This document shows, in pieces, positions 47,570-64,000 of a stretch of DNA of 64,000 nucleotides (position 1 is its first letter; every line of letters begins with the position of its first letter). This DNA is from Aldrovandia affinis. Taxonomy: Eukaryota; Chordata; Actinopteri; Notacanthiformes; Halosauridae. The notes below the pieces were generated by a model. It saw only the letters and a program-made list of their open reading frames with translations. It was not told the origin of the DNA and ran no database searches. Position numbers and translations under genes: made by a program. The stretch covers positions 2,789,060 through 2,853,059 of the forward strand of contig JAINUG010000086.1 of the NCBI GenBank assembly GCA_029706075.1. The letters are read 5' to 3'.

Positions 47570-47660
47570 CGTTGTGCTATTGGCTAATCACAAATCTATT
47601 TCACAATTTGTTGCTGTCGTTCCCCTTCAATAAATACGAATCCACCTGGTACCACTCACT
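47570..47660 (+). promoter_or_regulatory. Probable bsx core promoter
   Basis: An inverted CCAAT box (CTATTGGCTAATC, about 47577) lies about 50 bp upstream of an A/T-rich TATA-like CAATAAATACG (about 47628). The ATG follows about 175 bp downstream, and I see no in-frame upstream ATG. Spacing is typical of a promoter. The transcription start is not determined. Confidence 0.45.
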
Positions 47661-47807
47661 GGTTGCTTCTCAGATTATAATTCTAAGGGTCTAAAATTCG
47701 GGAGAGGGAGGTTCGCTGTTTGATACCTCGTGGCTGCTGAAGTGCAAATAACATTAACACCACCTTCGCGGGACTCAGTTCTTACACGGCCTTTGCAGAG
47801 ATTGGAG

Positions 47808-49366
47808 ATGAATCTAAACTACACATCTCCCGTCCCGCAGATGCCAGCCCAAAGGTCAACGTCATTCTTCATAGAAGACATTTTGCTACACAAACCCAAA
47901 CCACTGAGAGAAGTTTTTCACTCGCCCTTTTCGAGCTCCCTGGCGTCCCGAATGCCTCTTCTGGAATACGGATATCCCTTGATGCCAACCCCTATACTGG
48001 CACCTCATCCTCACCATCCTCTTCACAAACCTGAACATCATCCGTATTTCTTCACCTCCGGTAAGTGAATGTACGAGTCCAAAACGACTTCAGGAGTGTT
48101 GTAGTAAGCTATTATCCCTGTTAATAAATATGTCGTTAATACCAGTGTGGTGATACTTTATTTTTTTATGGGAAAGTAAATAATTTTGATTGGCTAATAC
48201 AATAACTAGTGCAAACTTAACATGCGAAGACAAATACTAAATACTAAATATGCACCGTCGATGGGTTATTTAGTATTGTTTGTAAGTGTAACAACAACAA
48301 AAAATGCTTTTTCAAGCAACAGGTTAATATAAAGACACATATTCCTTTTCTGAATGTCATTTTTTTCATCCGAAAGCTGTGGGGGGAAAATGCGTCTCCG
48401 ACATTAACATGAAACATAATTCTACATCATACTATAATTAATGATACGAGAAATAAACGACACATTTTAATGAAACACATTGAAAACCATTTGGAAAATA
48501 GTTTTGTAATACATATTTTGTATTAAAAATGGTTTTGTTAACCTAATCTTTATTAATTCAAATGTTTCTCGTTGAATCTGTTATAATGATAATGTGAAAG
48601 TGGAATTGCGATTATTGCGATAATTTAATGGATTTTACTCCTCAGAAACAATTAATATGCTTGGATTAATTTATGTTCCTTGTGTTTTAGTGATTAGAAA
48701 ATATTATTATTATTGTTGTTGTTATTATTATTGTTGTTGTTATTATTATTATTATCATTATTATTATTAATGATAATGATGATGATAATAATAATAATTT
48801 GTATATATAATACAGTTTAACTAATCGTATTCATGTATTTGTAAAGGGATGCAGGTGCCGGCACTCTTTCAGCATCATCCAGAGCTGCCTGGCAAGCACT
48901 GCAGACGGAGAAAGGCCCGAACCGTTTTCTCAGACTCCCAGCTGTCAGGGTTGGAAAAGAGGTTTGAAATTCAACGCTACCTCTCCACTCCAGAAAGAGT
49001 AGAGCTGGCTACAGCGCTAAGTCTCTCAGAAACACAGGTAAGAAAGCTATATCTCAAAGCTATATCACAGATATTCAAATGTGATTAGAGTTTGTAAAAT
49101 ATTCAACCTTTGTCATACAGGTAAAAACTTGGTTTCAAAATAGAAGGATGAAGCATAAAAAGCAACTAAGGAAAACTCAAGACGACCAGAAAAATCCAAG
49201 TGACTTGGATCGATCCCTGGAAAACACAAGCGAGAACGAAAGCAATGAAAAAAATGCAGAAGACGTTAAAACAGGAATGAACCAGGACTCATATATGCTC
49301 GAAGAAAATGAAGACGATGTCGATATTGAAGAAGATGATATTTGTTCTCCCGAACATCTATTATAA
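47808..49366 (+). CDS. bsx: Brain-specific homeobox protein
   Basis: Three exons: 47808-48060, 48847-49037 and 49121-49366, GT/AG borders, 690 nt, 229 aa, close to the usual length. A sequence-specific transcription factor; BSX acts in the hypothalamus and pineal, including NPY/AgRP neurons. The N-terminus MNLNYTSP is the family start, followed by the conserved block TSFFIEDILLHKPKPLREV and a His/Pro-rich stretch (APHPHHPLHKPEHHPYF). The homeodomain spans about residues 105-164 (RRKARTVFSDSQLSGLEKRF to VKTWFQNRRMKHKK) with the invariant Trp48, Phe49, Asn51 and Arg53. The second intron splits it between positions 44 and 45, a classical homeobox intron site. The C-tail is acidic (EENEDDVDIEEDD). 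The start is chosen by homology; no earlier in-frame ATG is present. It is convergent with jhy. Confidence 0.97.
48700..48800. repeat. ATT/GTT microsatellite in bsx intron 1
   Basis: Trinucleotide-rich tract ending 46 bp before exon 2. Confidence 0.85.
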
Positions 49367-49680
49367 TTAAAGACATATTTACAAAAAAAGAAACAAGTTC
49401 CTATTGAAAACCCCTATGCTGTACGTGGTATCTTTCAGATAAAATATAAACATTTTTAAAGTATCAGTAATAACATTATAAAATTATATTTATTGAAACG
49501 CTTGCGAGGACATTCATTGCCACTAATATACTAGATCTAACAGATTGTGTTGATTTGCTTATAGAGCACAAACGTGTTTCATCAGTCAAATGTACAGAAA
49601 CAATTTACTGGCCGTTGAAATATGGCGGGTGTAAGATACCAAGAAGTAATAAGACGTGTATTTTTTCTTATACTTTCCCT

Positions 49681-49715
<35 letters not shown>

Positions 49716-50030
49716 AATCAATATATGTATCCCTGCCCTCTTTTTCAGATTTAGTGTTTTTGTGCATATTTTTGCGAGTAACCAAGAAGTCGTAAATATT
49801 GTAAAGACAATCTGTAAATTATTTCTATTGTGTATTTATACATTGATAAAAACAATTAACAAAAAACAAATGCCGCCTCACATTCCAACACATGACTTGT
49901 GACATTTTAGATCTTATTTTAGCACCTTCGAGGGGTCTTGTGTAGTTCAAATTGTTAATCACTTGTATAGTCATTTTTTTACCATGTAATCTGTCTTTAT
50001 TAAATGACATATTAAACAAGTATTAAGTTC
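49367..50030 (+). other. Probable bsx 3' UTR and downstream DNA
   Basis: AT-rich, with an ATT microsatellite (49683-49713) and several non-canonical poly(A) signals (AATTAAAG right after the stop, TATTAAATG near 49998). The transcript end cannot be fixed. Confidence 0.35.
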
Positions 50031-50854
50031 CAATAAGGTTGCATTTAACAGGGACATGTCAGTACCGATTACATAGGCTACTTATAATAAACCAAAACAA
50101 ACAAAAATAAAACCAACTGGCAAAAGATTCAAATACACCATCAATTTAAAAGCGTTTCATGCAAACGTATTTCCTTACTTGTTATCCAATGAACCGAAGA
50201 TGTTTGTAATATTAGGCTAATATAAACATACTTAATTAGTTATGTGCAGAACCATTTATTGTCGGTTCGAATCACTCCCGTAATACAAATAACGTATCCT
50301 CAGTGTAGCTATTAATGTGATTTCGATAAGCATTATTGTGAGGCGCAAAGCTTTCGTACTTTGTGCTAAAATGAAATTAGTAGCCTACATTACTGACTAC
50401 AGTCATATCTCAATGGAACATACATTTGGTTCAAGGTCTAAATATCACGCAATTTTTGATAGTTCTGAGTTTTAACCGATAGCCTATTCACAATCACAAC
50501 GAACTTCTTATAATTGCGAATATATATCGTAGGCTATTCTTTACATATTTATTTACCATTATTTCCCGTTGTCCACACTTAGTGAAAACGAGGAAGATTT
50601 ATGAAACTCCTGAGTTATAAAATCCCATCTACAATAAAAAGCCAGATACCGCCATTCAAAATATTCCGATACGATTTAGGCTACGTGTAAACAAATAAAT
50701 TAATGTTCTACTGCCACCATTTTATTTGATCACTTTATGAACGTTCAACTTTTCGGTTTTCTTAGTCATCATTATTCACTGGTTTGATAGGTCTGGTTCA
50801 TAGAATTTCAATCGTGGTTAAGAAGAACAGAATCTCACCGAATGTGTGGGAGCC

Positions 50855-51011
50855 GGGTGAGTTGAGGACTGCTCGCTTATATCACAACATGCTGAGCTAC
50901 ATGACTTGATTGCAGCGGCATCGGGACCATGCTGAGTGGAGAGTAGAAAGGCATTTTTGAGTCCAACAACAATAACCTATCTGTATTTTAAGAACAGGAC
51001 CATATTTTCAG
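50855..51011 (+). other. Possible orphan non-coding exon
   Basis: A short GC-balanced segment ends ATATTTTCAG/GTAGGT (strong 5' splice donor at about 51011) and is preceded by a TATA-like CTTATATCACA (about 50876). No coding frame. It could be a first exon of an unannotated transcript, but no downstream acceptor partner was identified. Confidence 0.2.
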
Positions 51012-52680
51012 GTAGGTGTTGATTTAATAGAACACCGATTTTATTATTATTTTGTTATTTTTATTGAAAGTGTGATTACCGTTTGATTAAGGCTCAGTAA
51101 ATATCATGAATTATTATTTGCCCGTTATGATTTGTTCTAAAAAAGAACCACTGATATTTATTTTGTACTCGTGTTCGATTTTGTAAAATATTGGCAGTAG
51201 GCCTGCAATAATTGTGATATCATCCTTCAACATAACCCTGTTATATTTGCATGAATATTAAATCTGGTATTTATATTGGGATTCTTGAACTCAAATACGA
51301 TAGTTCTTCGATGTCTGTTGCAATATCACTAGTTGATTTGAATTATTTAATATACACAATATAATTTGAAAGATTTTGAATGTGATTTAAATGTTTAGGC
51401 TATACTAAGTAGACTCCCAAACGTTAGAATACATATATAATTTCACCGAATATTTTTTGGTAACCTGATTGAGCAGCATAAAATTGTTACAATATGTTAG
51501 CATAAAATAGTTCATTCCATTCCAAATATGTATATTCACATGATAAAACATGCACTAAATCGGACATATCGTAGACCACAACTATAACAATGTAAGCCTA
51601 CAAGAGTAACGAGTCTCTTTTATTCACGTTATGGTGAATACATTGTGCCAAACTGGCAAAGTAGCCTATCGTAATATATTTTTAGCAGTCTACTGGGAAC
51701 GAAACAAAAAAAAAGTTGTCCAAATATCTAGTGTCATGAAAAACAACTTTTCTTCACCTGTTGAGGCTTACATCTGGTTTACTGTAGACTACTGTTCTCA
51801 CACCAACCGTTGAGGCCCATGATAGGGGTTAACACAATAATCAAACGCTATTCATGCTGCTGTCTATGTGTCTTTAGGAGCAGCACGTCATCCTTACAGG
51901 ACTACAGGTATCAGTCAGATAACAGACATATTGGTCGTTTTTAATTTTGAGGATGGTGGCCAGGATTACCATTATTTCCTGTTGCTTGTTGTCATGCTGA
52001 TGTCAGATCTCTAGGGTGTTTGTATTGGTGACGTTAATTGTCGCGTTAAATCACCAGACGCATGGGCGTCAATTGGGTATGGCCGTTGCCATAGTCTTCA
52101 AAGTCTATTTAGGCTACATAGGCTTCATAGTCTATTTCTAAAACCTACCTAAATAAACCGTAAAAGTTGTGTTTTACCATTGTTTTCATATTTATTTTAG
52201 CCAACGTTGATAAGACAACACTAATTTAGTTCAAAACGTTTGGATTCCCAGTTAAAATATGAGTCAAGCAACATGGTATAGAAGTAATATTTACTTATTG
52301 ATAGTAGTATTGGCCAAGCAGTGAGCTCAAACTGTTTTACCGTTTACGGTTTCACCCATTATCAACACAATATATTTTACGTGACGTCACTTTGTTACAC
52401 CTTAGCTTTTGCTGTAATGACGGCGCACTGACCAGACTGCTCACGGTACTGCATAAATATATTCAATTAAAATACTTTATCAATAGCCTGAATAAAACAT
52501 CAACAGTACGGGTATAGTACATGCGCACACCTGCATACATTACAGTCGTTGGGATTCCCTGGTTATAATGCAGCACATAACTTTTACGAAGCCTCGGTAT
52601 TTGCAAGACCTTTGGTTTGCAGGACCTTTAGATCGACAAAATACCTGTAATAAGGCCAACACCTTTCGCAACAGGGACAC
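51012..52680. other. AT-rich intergenic DNA
   Basis: No gene or classified repeat recognised. Confidence 0.4.
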
Positions 52681-52687
52681 TGGACAC

Positions 52688-52845
52688 CAAGGGCGTAACG
52701 ACATATTATATATTGCGCGGGGGGGCATAATGAAAGGGAATGTTTTAGATCTACAATTATTTATTTATTTTCTTTGGGGGGGGCGGATATGACTGTTTGG
52801 ATATGGGGGGCGTGTCCCCCCGAATCCCCACTCGTTACGCCTATG
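52688..52845. mobile_element. hAT-type MITE, 158 bp
   Basis: The terminal inverted repeats CAAGGGCGTAACGA and TCGTTACGCCTATG (complement CATAGGCGTAACGA) differ at two positions. They are flanked by a perfect 8-bp target duplication CTGGACAC (52680-52687 and 52846-52853). 8-bp duplications and CA...TG ends are diagnostic of the hAT superfamily. There is no coding capacity; the interior has G-rich and C-rich arms that can pair. Confidence 0.8.
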
Positions 52846-52859
52846 CTGGACACACTGCC

Positions 52860-53825
52860 TCAGTGAAATATTCAAAACCTTTCTTAGTAATGGTTTCATC
52901 CGAGGAGGAACATACGGACGAAGTCGATACCTAGGATGGAGATATGCCAAACAGGTCGACATCAGGTGAAACCACAAAAACACAATTTGCTTCTAATTTA
53001 TTGGGTTTAATCATGAGTACAATTAAATCATACGGTATAAAACCAAAATATTCACTAAATACATTCTCATACAAACCCAGCCGAGGCATAACTAATACAA
53101 AAACACCAAAACATAAACCATATAATTACCTGGTATTATGCCACCACTTATGTACAGTACATAAATCAGCAAATCAGATATAAAAATAAAAATAAACTAT
53201 TTTATTTTCCATAAATTGCTGGCTTGATTAATTGAATAAGGGGGCAAGCTGTCATTTTGGCCAAATAATTTTTTTTAACCTTCTGGTTGTAATCCAAAAG
53301 GACTTTGTCATGCTGTTTTCCATTGTCAAATCTGAAGACGGCAAGAAGCCGATGTGTCTAAACACAGCGTGTCATCAGGTTTCCATCATCACTGGAAGAT
53401 GCATTCCTTTTAGAAATACCCACACCAGCATTTTCCACCTTTGTTGCGTCTAGCCTATAATTTTGCTTCATTGTGGGAAAACTGTAGGGAAAGGGAAAAC
53501 TGTAGTTTCCCACAAGTACTACTCTTCATTTGAAAATATAACACAACATGCTAAAACTGAATTGGACCAAAAACAAAAAACTAAGACTAGTCAACGTTTT
53601 CTCCAAATGTTTTTCTCCAAAATACCCCTATACATACAGGAACTGTTGCATGTGCTACAGGCAAAGTGTGTGATGTAAATAAAAGCATCAGTACATAATT
53701 ATTTTAAAGCCTCCTCATAATGGTTTATCATTTCCTTGTGCATTTATTGAGCTTTTTAGCAAGAACATCAAAAGGTATTCTGCGAAGTAAGGTGCACATT
53801 TGGTCCACTTCTTTTGAAAACTCCC
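52860..53825. other. Intergenic DNA, nothing recognised
   Basis: Several short open frames (60-80 codons) lack domains and look random. Confidence 0.4.
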
Positions 53826-53827
53826 CT

Positions 53828-53828
53828 T

Positions 53829-53921
<93 letters not shown>

Positions 53922-53940
53922 CACACGCACACGCACACAA
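53828..53940. repeat. Long CA microsatellite
   Basis: (CA)n of over 100 bp, interrupted near its right end by CG variants. Confidence 0.97.
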
Positions 53941-54119
53941 CACAGCCCTTCAGGACAAATGACAGCCATTAGAGGACTTATATAGGCATTTAAATGTGTA
54001 CCAGGAGGCAGTTCACATTCATTTGGGAGGTTTACATTAATAGGGCTGTTTTTTTTTCTTTCCAAAGAGGATATGCAGTAACCCCCCGCCCCCTTTGAAA
54101 ACCAATTCATTTTGTTTCA

Positions 54120-55060
54120 AAACATGATTCACTGAGAAAATAAAAAGCGTGAAGAGAATAGGCCGCGTGGAAGGTGATCAATTAAAAGATTAAGCATTTT
54201 GCAACACATGGACGCATCTGCATTTTCATCTAATAGCCAGGCCATCAGCTCATTTTCAGGGGGGCTGCTGCCTCCTTCAGTTTTGTCCTCAGATCAAAGG
54301 CAAACGTGTCAGCCTGGGCTTTCCAATCGCTAAAAGGGATGCTAATTTAGCCTCCTTCATGTGCGGTGGTGAGAGACTCCTTCAATTAACTGAATTCTAT
54401 GGCGGGGGGGGAATAAAAGAATGCAAAGAGAGTTGGGTCTGGAAAGGCATCATTTCTCATTAATTCAAAAGGTCCAGTATTTATTAGCCCCTCTGCTTCT
54501 GAGGCTTAACACTAAAAACACAGAGCATCAAAGGAGCCATGATGGGTTAAATAGAGACCATAATCTAATTAAAATATTACATATGGGTAAATAGCTCTTT
54601 GATAATCATCTAAAGGTTCCATTAAAGAAATAGGTGCTCGAGATTGTTTTATGGGGGAGAATTATCACTTTAAAATACAGAAAACAAGTTTGCGGGCCCT
54701 AATCAGGGAGGCTTCAAAGTGTCACCATTTTTGACCCATTTTTTATTTTAACGGGAGAAAAGGGGGGAGAGGGAGAGAGGAAACATTCAGAGAGATAATC
54801 AGGGGTGGGAACAAAAAACAGCAGATTATTGCTAGATTAACAGTGCTGCCAGGTGCGTGTCGAGTGAATGGAGAGGCACATAGTGGAACTGAGAACAAGG
54901 ACAGAGTGCCGTCTAATGAATTACCGCCTCCTCAGATGAAACCAATGCAGCGTTTCAGGCCAAATGCTTCCGAGTTTATGGTGCCTCTATTTTTTTGTGC
55001 GTTTTACAGTACGGATCTTGATAGGTAGCGTTATTGTAATTACAGGAAGATGCGGATGAT
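54120..55060. promoter_or_regulatory. Candidate conserved non-coding cluster between bsx and jhy
   Basis: Roughly 900 bp without transposon signatures, rich in TAAT/ATTA cores (GATCAATTAAAAGATTAAGC at about 54177, CTTCAATTAACTGAATTC at about 54380, GCCCTAATCAGGGAGGCTTC at about 54697, TCTAATGAATTACCG at about 54912). The texture and position 3' of a developmental homeobox gene suggest enhancers. Inference. Confidence 0.45.
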
Positions 55061-55540
55061 ATGATACAATTTGTTCAGTAATCTATTTTTATGCATCTAC
55101 ACTTTAGTGCTGAGGGAGACCACAATTCCTCCTCTATGAGCTTGTCTATATGTGGCAGATGAAGAATTATTACAAAATGTACATGACACAGCGATTGCAC
55201 ACAGCATCCGTTTCCTCCAAAACATAGTAGGTAGTCCAGATCAATCAACATACGTGTTTTTTTAGAAAAAAAATTAAAAGAAAGGTTAATAAACATATTG
55301 AAAAATAGATAATTTATTCCCACAACATGATATATTTGAAACTGAAAAAAAAAATTCAGTATTAATTCAACTCAACAGAACTAACAAGTCCAAAAGGGAT
55401 AACATGGACTCTAACAGAGTAAAATGTACTCTATAAAAATGTAGTTAGCACTGAATTTTTGCTGCATACCTTTTCTCATTTAAATGCAATAATTATTTAT
55501 CAGTGAGACGAATAAAAAACAAATCCGTTAACCTGAATTA

Positions 55541-56057
55541 CAGTGGGGCCCAAAAGTCTGAGTCCACTACCAAGATCTGTTTGTTTTCATTGTTTGTCAA
55601 AAACCAACACAACATTTTTACTCATGTGGTATTTGTTATTCAAGAATGTTTAAAAAAAATGTTTGTTTGAGAAAAGATGCTATGAAATATCTATAAATAT
55701 TTTGTTTGCACACAAACATATTGTGTTTGCCTTTCACTTCCGCAAAATGTTGTGACACCTTATTTTTCATTAAAGTTTGAATACATGGACACTCCTAATA
55801 CACAGTGTGACCTAATACACAGTGTGACAATTAATACCGGATATTGACGTAATTAATATGGTCCTCTATGTGTTCTCGCTACTGCAGGTGCTTTCATCTT
55901 GAATCTTTTTTGCAGCTGTTTGTAATTATGTCAGCAGAGCTTAGTGAAGTACTTAGAGGTCAAATTTTTCTCCTGAGTAAAAAGTTTGTGTTAGTTTTCG
56001 TTGAACGATGGAAACAAACTGATCTTGATGGTGGACTCAGACTTTTGGGCCCCACTG
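55541..56057 (+). mobile_element. Tc1/mariner deletion-derivative MITE
   Basis: The inverted repeats of about 37 bp, CAGTGGGGCCCAAAAGTCTG at the left and CAGACTTTTGGGCCCCACTG at the right, are flanked by TA (55539-55540, 56058-56059). The interior near 55929 encodes MSAELSEVLRGQIFLLSKK, which resembles the start of a Tc1-like transposase. It therefore looks like an autonomous element that lost nearly all of its gene. Confidence 0.88.
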
Positions 56058-56212
56058 TATGTTACCAAAAAAACTGTTTAAGGGTGCATTCTGAGGCTGT
56101 CAGAGCCTCTATTTTAAGTGCCTACACGCCTCGTAACAGGGTCTAAACTGGACAGGTTCCTAGAGCATGTCCCGCCATCCCCTGTGACTAAATGTCCTGA
56201 GTCAATGCCGCA

Positions 56213-61671
<5,459 letters not shown>

Positions 61672-61879
61672 CTGAAAGGCAAATTAGAGCTTAACACAAG
61701 AGAATGTGCAACAAAAAAATAGTACTAACTTACAAACATCATTTGCAACATGATGCACATGAACACTTGTTCTCAATGCAGATAAAAATGGAATTTATGG
61801 TATTCTCAAGGTCAGGCGAGCAGCCTCCTGATACGTCTCAAATACTAACGTCATACTAATTGAAAGGGTATCAACATAC

Positions 61880-62945
61880 AAATGCGTGGGATTTTTATTG
61901 ATAGTGGTCTTTCTTTTAACTCTCACGTTAAGAAAATAAAACCTGAATCTAGGTTTTTTACTTCAGAGAGAATAGTGCTTCCTTTGAAGACTAAAAATGA
62001 AATTAGTTGCTGCCACGTTCCTCCCTGTAATTGATTATGGAGATGGTCTCTACATGAATGTTCACACCTCATCTCTTTGCATGTTAGATGCCATTTACCA
62101 TGGCACTCATCACAAACTCAAAGTCCCTAAATCCTCATTGCACATTATATAGGAACATAGACTGGACTGCCTTACCAGCCAGGCAACAGAGTCACTGATT
62201 CATCTTTATTTACATAGCCATCCTGAATCCCCTCCCTTTCACTATTTGTGTAGCTATTTTACAAAGAATAGACATACTGTAGTTTACGATCTCAGGATAC
62301 TATATGATTTACCATCCCAATTGCTCGCACTGAGCCGGGAGGAAACCTTTTAGGTATGCCGCTCCCTCACCATGGGACAGACTTCAAAAACAACTTACAC
62401 TTGACCATTTTATAACAGGACTTTATAATTTAAAGTCATGGTAAAATAACACAGATCAAAGGCTAATTGTCAATGTTTTCAATAATACAGATCATGTTCT
62501 TGCTTCTTATTTGTCTTTAAATTTGATGAACTCTGTATGAACTTTTTATGTACAGTGCCCTTCAGAATTATTGGCACCCTTGGTGAAGATGAGGAAAGAA
62601 AGGCTATGAAAAAATGTCTTGGTTGTTAATCAGCTTGATTTTACATTCAAAATGTGGTTTAGGTGGGGACTGGGAAAAAAGCTCATCAACCTTTAATTTT
62701 AAAAGTATTCAAAGAAAAAAAAAATATTTTGAGTGTAAATCAAGCTGATGAACTACATTTTTTCATAGCCTTTTTTGCTTATCTTTACCAAGGGTGCCAA
62801 TAATTATTGAGGGCACTGTATAATTGTTGGTTTTGATGTAATGTTGTTTGTAACTGATTGCATGCTGCCCTCTTGGCCAGGTCTCTGTTATCTGAGATAT
62901 TAATCTCAATGAGTACTTACCTGGTCCAATAAAGGCTAAATAAAT
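61880..62945 (+). mobile_element. LINE 3' fragment split by a MITE
   Basis: The degenerate reading includes FRENSASFEDKNEIS-like text and segments equivalent to a LINE protein C-terminus (VIDYGDGLYMNVHTSSLCML near 62025-62090, LRSQDTI near 62288). After the MITE at 62553-62818, the 3' tail resumes (ATTGCATGCTGCCCTCTTGG, then CTCAATGAGTACTTACCTGG and AATAAAGGCTAAATAAATAA), the normal end of a fish LINE with polyadenylation signal. Confidence 0.75.
62553..62818. mobile_element. Tc1/mariner-type MITE with long inverted repeats
   Basis: It is bounded by CAGTGCCCTTCAGAATTATT and AATAATTATTGAGGGCACTG, with TA on each side. The two arms (over 90 bp each) pair along much of the element, giving a foldback of 266 bp. 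It has no coding capacity. It is inserted within a LINE fragment. Confidence 0.9.
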
Positions 62946-63369
62946 AACAAATGAGACAATCCAAGCAATACATTCCCTTATATTGATGCTGAACCAATAA
63001 CGGCTTGGTTAAAACTAACAGCACTATACATTAAAGCAATTATAAGCAATTGTGTATTATTTTGGGAGTTTCTTATACTACATTTTTTGTTAATTTTAGT
63101 GACCGTCCAACTCTGTTATGTTATGTAACAGGGACATTTCAAAAAAAGGAAACCTTGCTTGAATTGGCTGTTCTATGTAAAGGGTGAAGCACAATGTGGT
63201 TCAACTGAATTGAGGTAAAAGTTACGAAAATACATTAATTCATGCTGTTCATTAACATGGCCTATTTTTAAAAACAATTGTCATAAATACTCAGATTACA
63301 GTCCTGTGCATGTTGTGATGCTTTCAGTTTTGTAAAAAGCAGCAGATCAGAGGACATGTTTAGCCCTAA

Positions 63370-63780
63370 TGTTGTAATGAAAATCATTTAGTTAACTTCG
63401 GTCCCCTTGGCTGCTAAGAGCAATCTGGTTCGATCAATGGAACTGACAGCTTGAAGGGTTCGTTATTGAATGCTGCTAATTCTAAAAGCGTGAATAGGCG
63501 AAGGTCACAGAAAATCATGCTGTAGTGAGTGGATTGAGTTGTAATATATCCATCAATAAATGCACCACCATGCTGATCTGTCTATTTATGGAAAGGGCAG
63601 GTAAGCAGGGAACTAATCACGCTGTACAGTCCTCACAATTACAGCCAGATTCACAGATGGGTGATAGCTGCTAATCGCCTAAAGCTGAGCTGGTTACCAT
63701 TTATAGCTGGAATAGAAAAAGGACCTGCACTCATAAAATGGCCTGATCAGGGTAAGCCCCCATCACCTGTTAGCTAATAC
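63370..63780. promoter_or_regulatory. Candidate conserved non-coding element
   Basis: Repeat-free block with GATAGCTGCTAATCGCCTAA (about 63662) and GGAACTAATCACGCTGTACA (about 63609). It lies in or upstream of jhy. Confidence 0.4.
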
Positions 63781-63849
63781 AGCCTAAGTGGTGCTGTTTG
63801 AATCACATCATTAGAAAGAGTCCATAAATTACATATGCCTTTGTTTTTA

Positions 63850-64000
63850 ATCACATAGACTACTGTAATGCACTTCTTACAGGGTTGCCAAAAGGACCAC
63901 TGATAAACTGCAATTAGTGCAAAATGCTGCTGCAACAATTTGAACAAGAACATGAAAATATCAAGCTTTAAATGATTTAGCACTACAATACATTTTTGAC
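63850..64000 (+). mobile_element. LINE (L2/Rex1-like) fragment at window edge
   Basis: Reads DYCNALLTGLPK, then with a frameshift RTTDKLQLVQNAAATI, the region just before the conserved SLHWLP block of L2/CR1-clade LINE proteins. It continues past the window. Confidence 0.75.

Noticed and set aside
47730..47807. N-terminal extension of bsx (reading AAEVQITLTPPSRD)
   Set aside because: It would need a GTG start; the conserved family start is MNLN at 47808 and no upstream in-frame ATG is present.
49555..49902. 115-codon open frame downstream of bsx with an Ile run
   Set aside because: The Ile run is the ATT microsatellite; the frame lies in probable 3' UTR.
53715..54110. 131-codon minus-strand open frame with Cys-Val repeats
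   Set aside because: It is the translation of the CA microsatellite; no credible protein.

Overview
The window is vertebrate nuclear DNA, almost certainly from a ray-finned (teleost) fish. It has intron-containing vertebrate genes, many Tc1/mariner copies, RTE- and L2-tailed tRNA-SINEs, an L2-type LINE, Ty3/gypsy and DIRS-like relics, and AT-rich intergenic DNA with abundant TA/CA/ATT microsatellites. I cannot name the species from sequence alone.

Three protein-coding genes are supported, all in the right half. (1) lim2-like (37014-39611, +): four coding exons, 173 aa, a complete lens-fibre membrane protein of the PMP22/claudin superfamily. (2) bsx (47808-49366, +): three exons, 229 aa, the brain-specific homeobox factor, complete. 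(3) jhy (56213-61671, -): six 3' exons encoding about 503 aa; its N-terminal exon(s) lie beyond the right edge. bsx and jhy are convergent neighbours, as I recall for the human 11q24 BSX/JHY pair, which supports both calls.

Left half (1-36900): a gene desert with no credible host coding exon. It alternates transposon layers with unusually clean, non-repetitive blocks (for example 5340-5850, 6400-7260, 22400-22890, 26040-26760, 28860-29830). These look like candidate conserved non-coding elements serving bsx, lim2 or a gene to the left. Transposons include a degenerate DIRS-like tyrosine-recombinase retrotransposon with inverted terminal repeats (1380-3115), nearly full-length Tc1-like elements with TA duplications (10700-12687, 13091-14298, 17459-18695), a Tc1 nested inside a Tc1 (17219-18870), SINEs inserted into Tc1 elements, an L2 LINE and SINEs sharing the same 3' tail, and a probable solo LTR (31971-32550).

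Right half: a 5'-truncated RTE-tailed SINE with a clear target duplication and a gypsy relic lie between lim2 and bsx. A 158-bp hAT-type MITE, a CA microsatellite and a deletion-derivative Tc1 MITE lie between bsx and jhy. The right margin is jhy intron or upstream DNA carrying LINE fragments, one of them split by a MITE.

Functionally the three genes act separately: lim2 in lens fibre membranes, bsx in hypothalamic/pineal transcription, jhy in motile cilia. Their linkage is most interesting as a regulatory landscape around bsx. No tRNA, rRNA, CRISPR or prokaryotic features were found.
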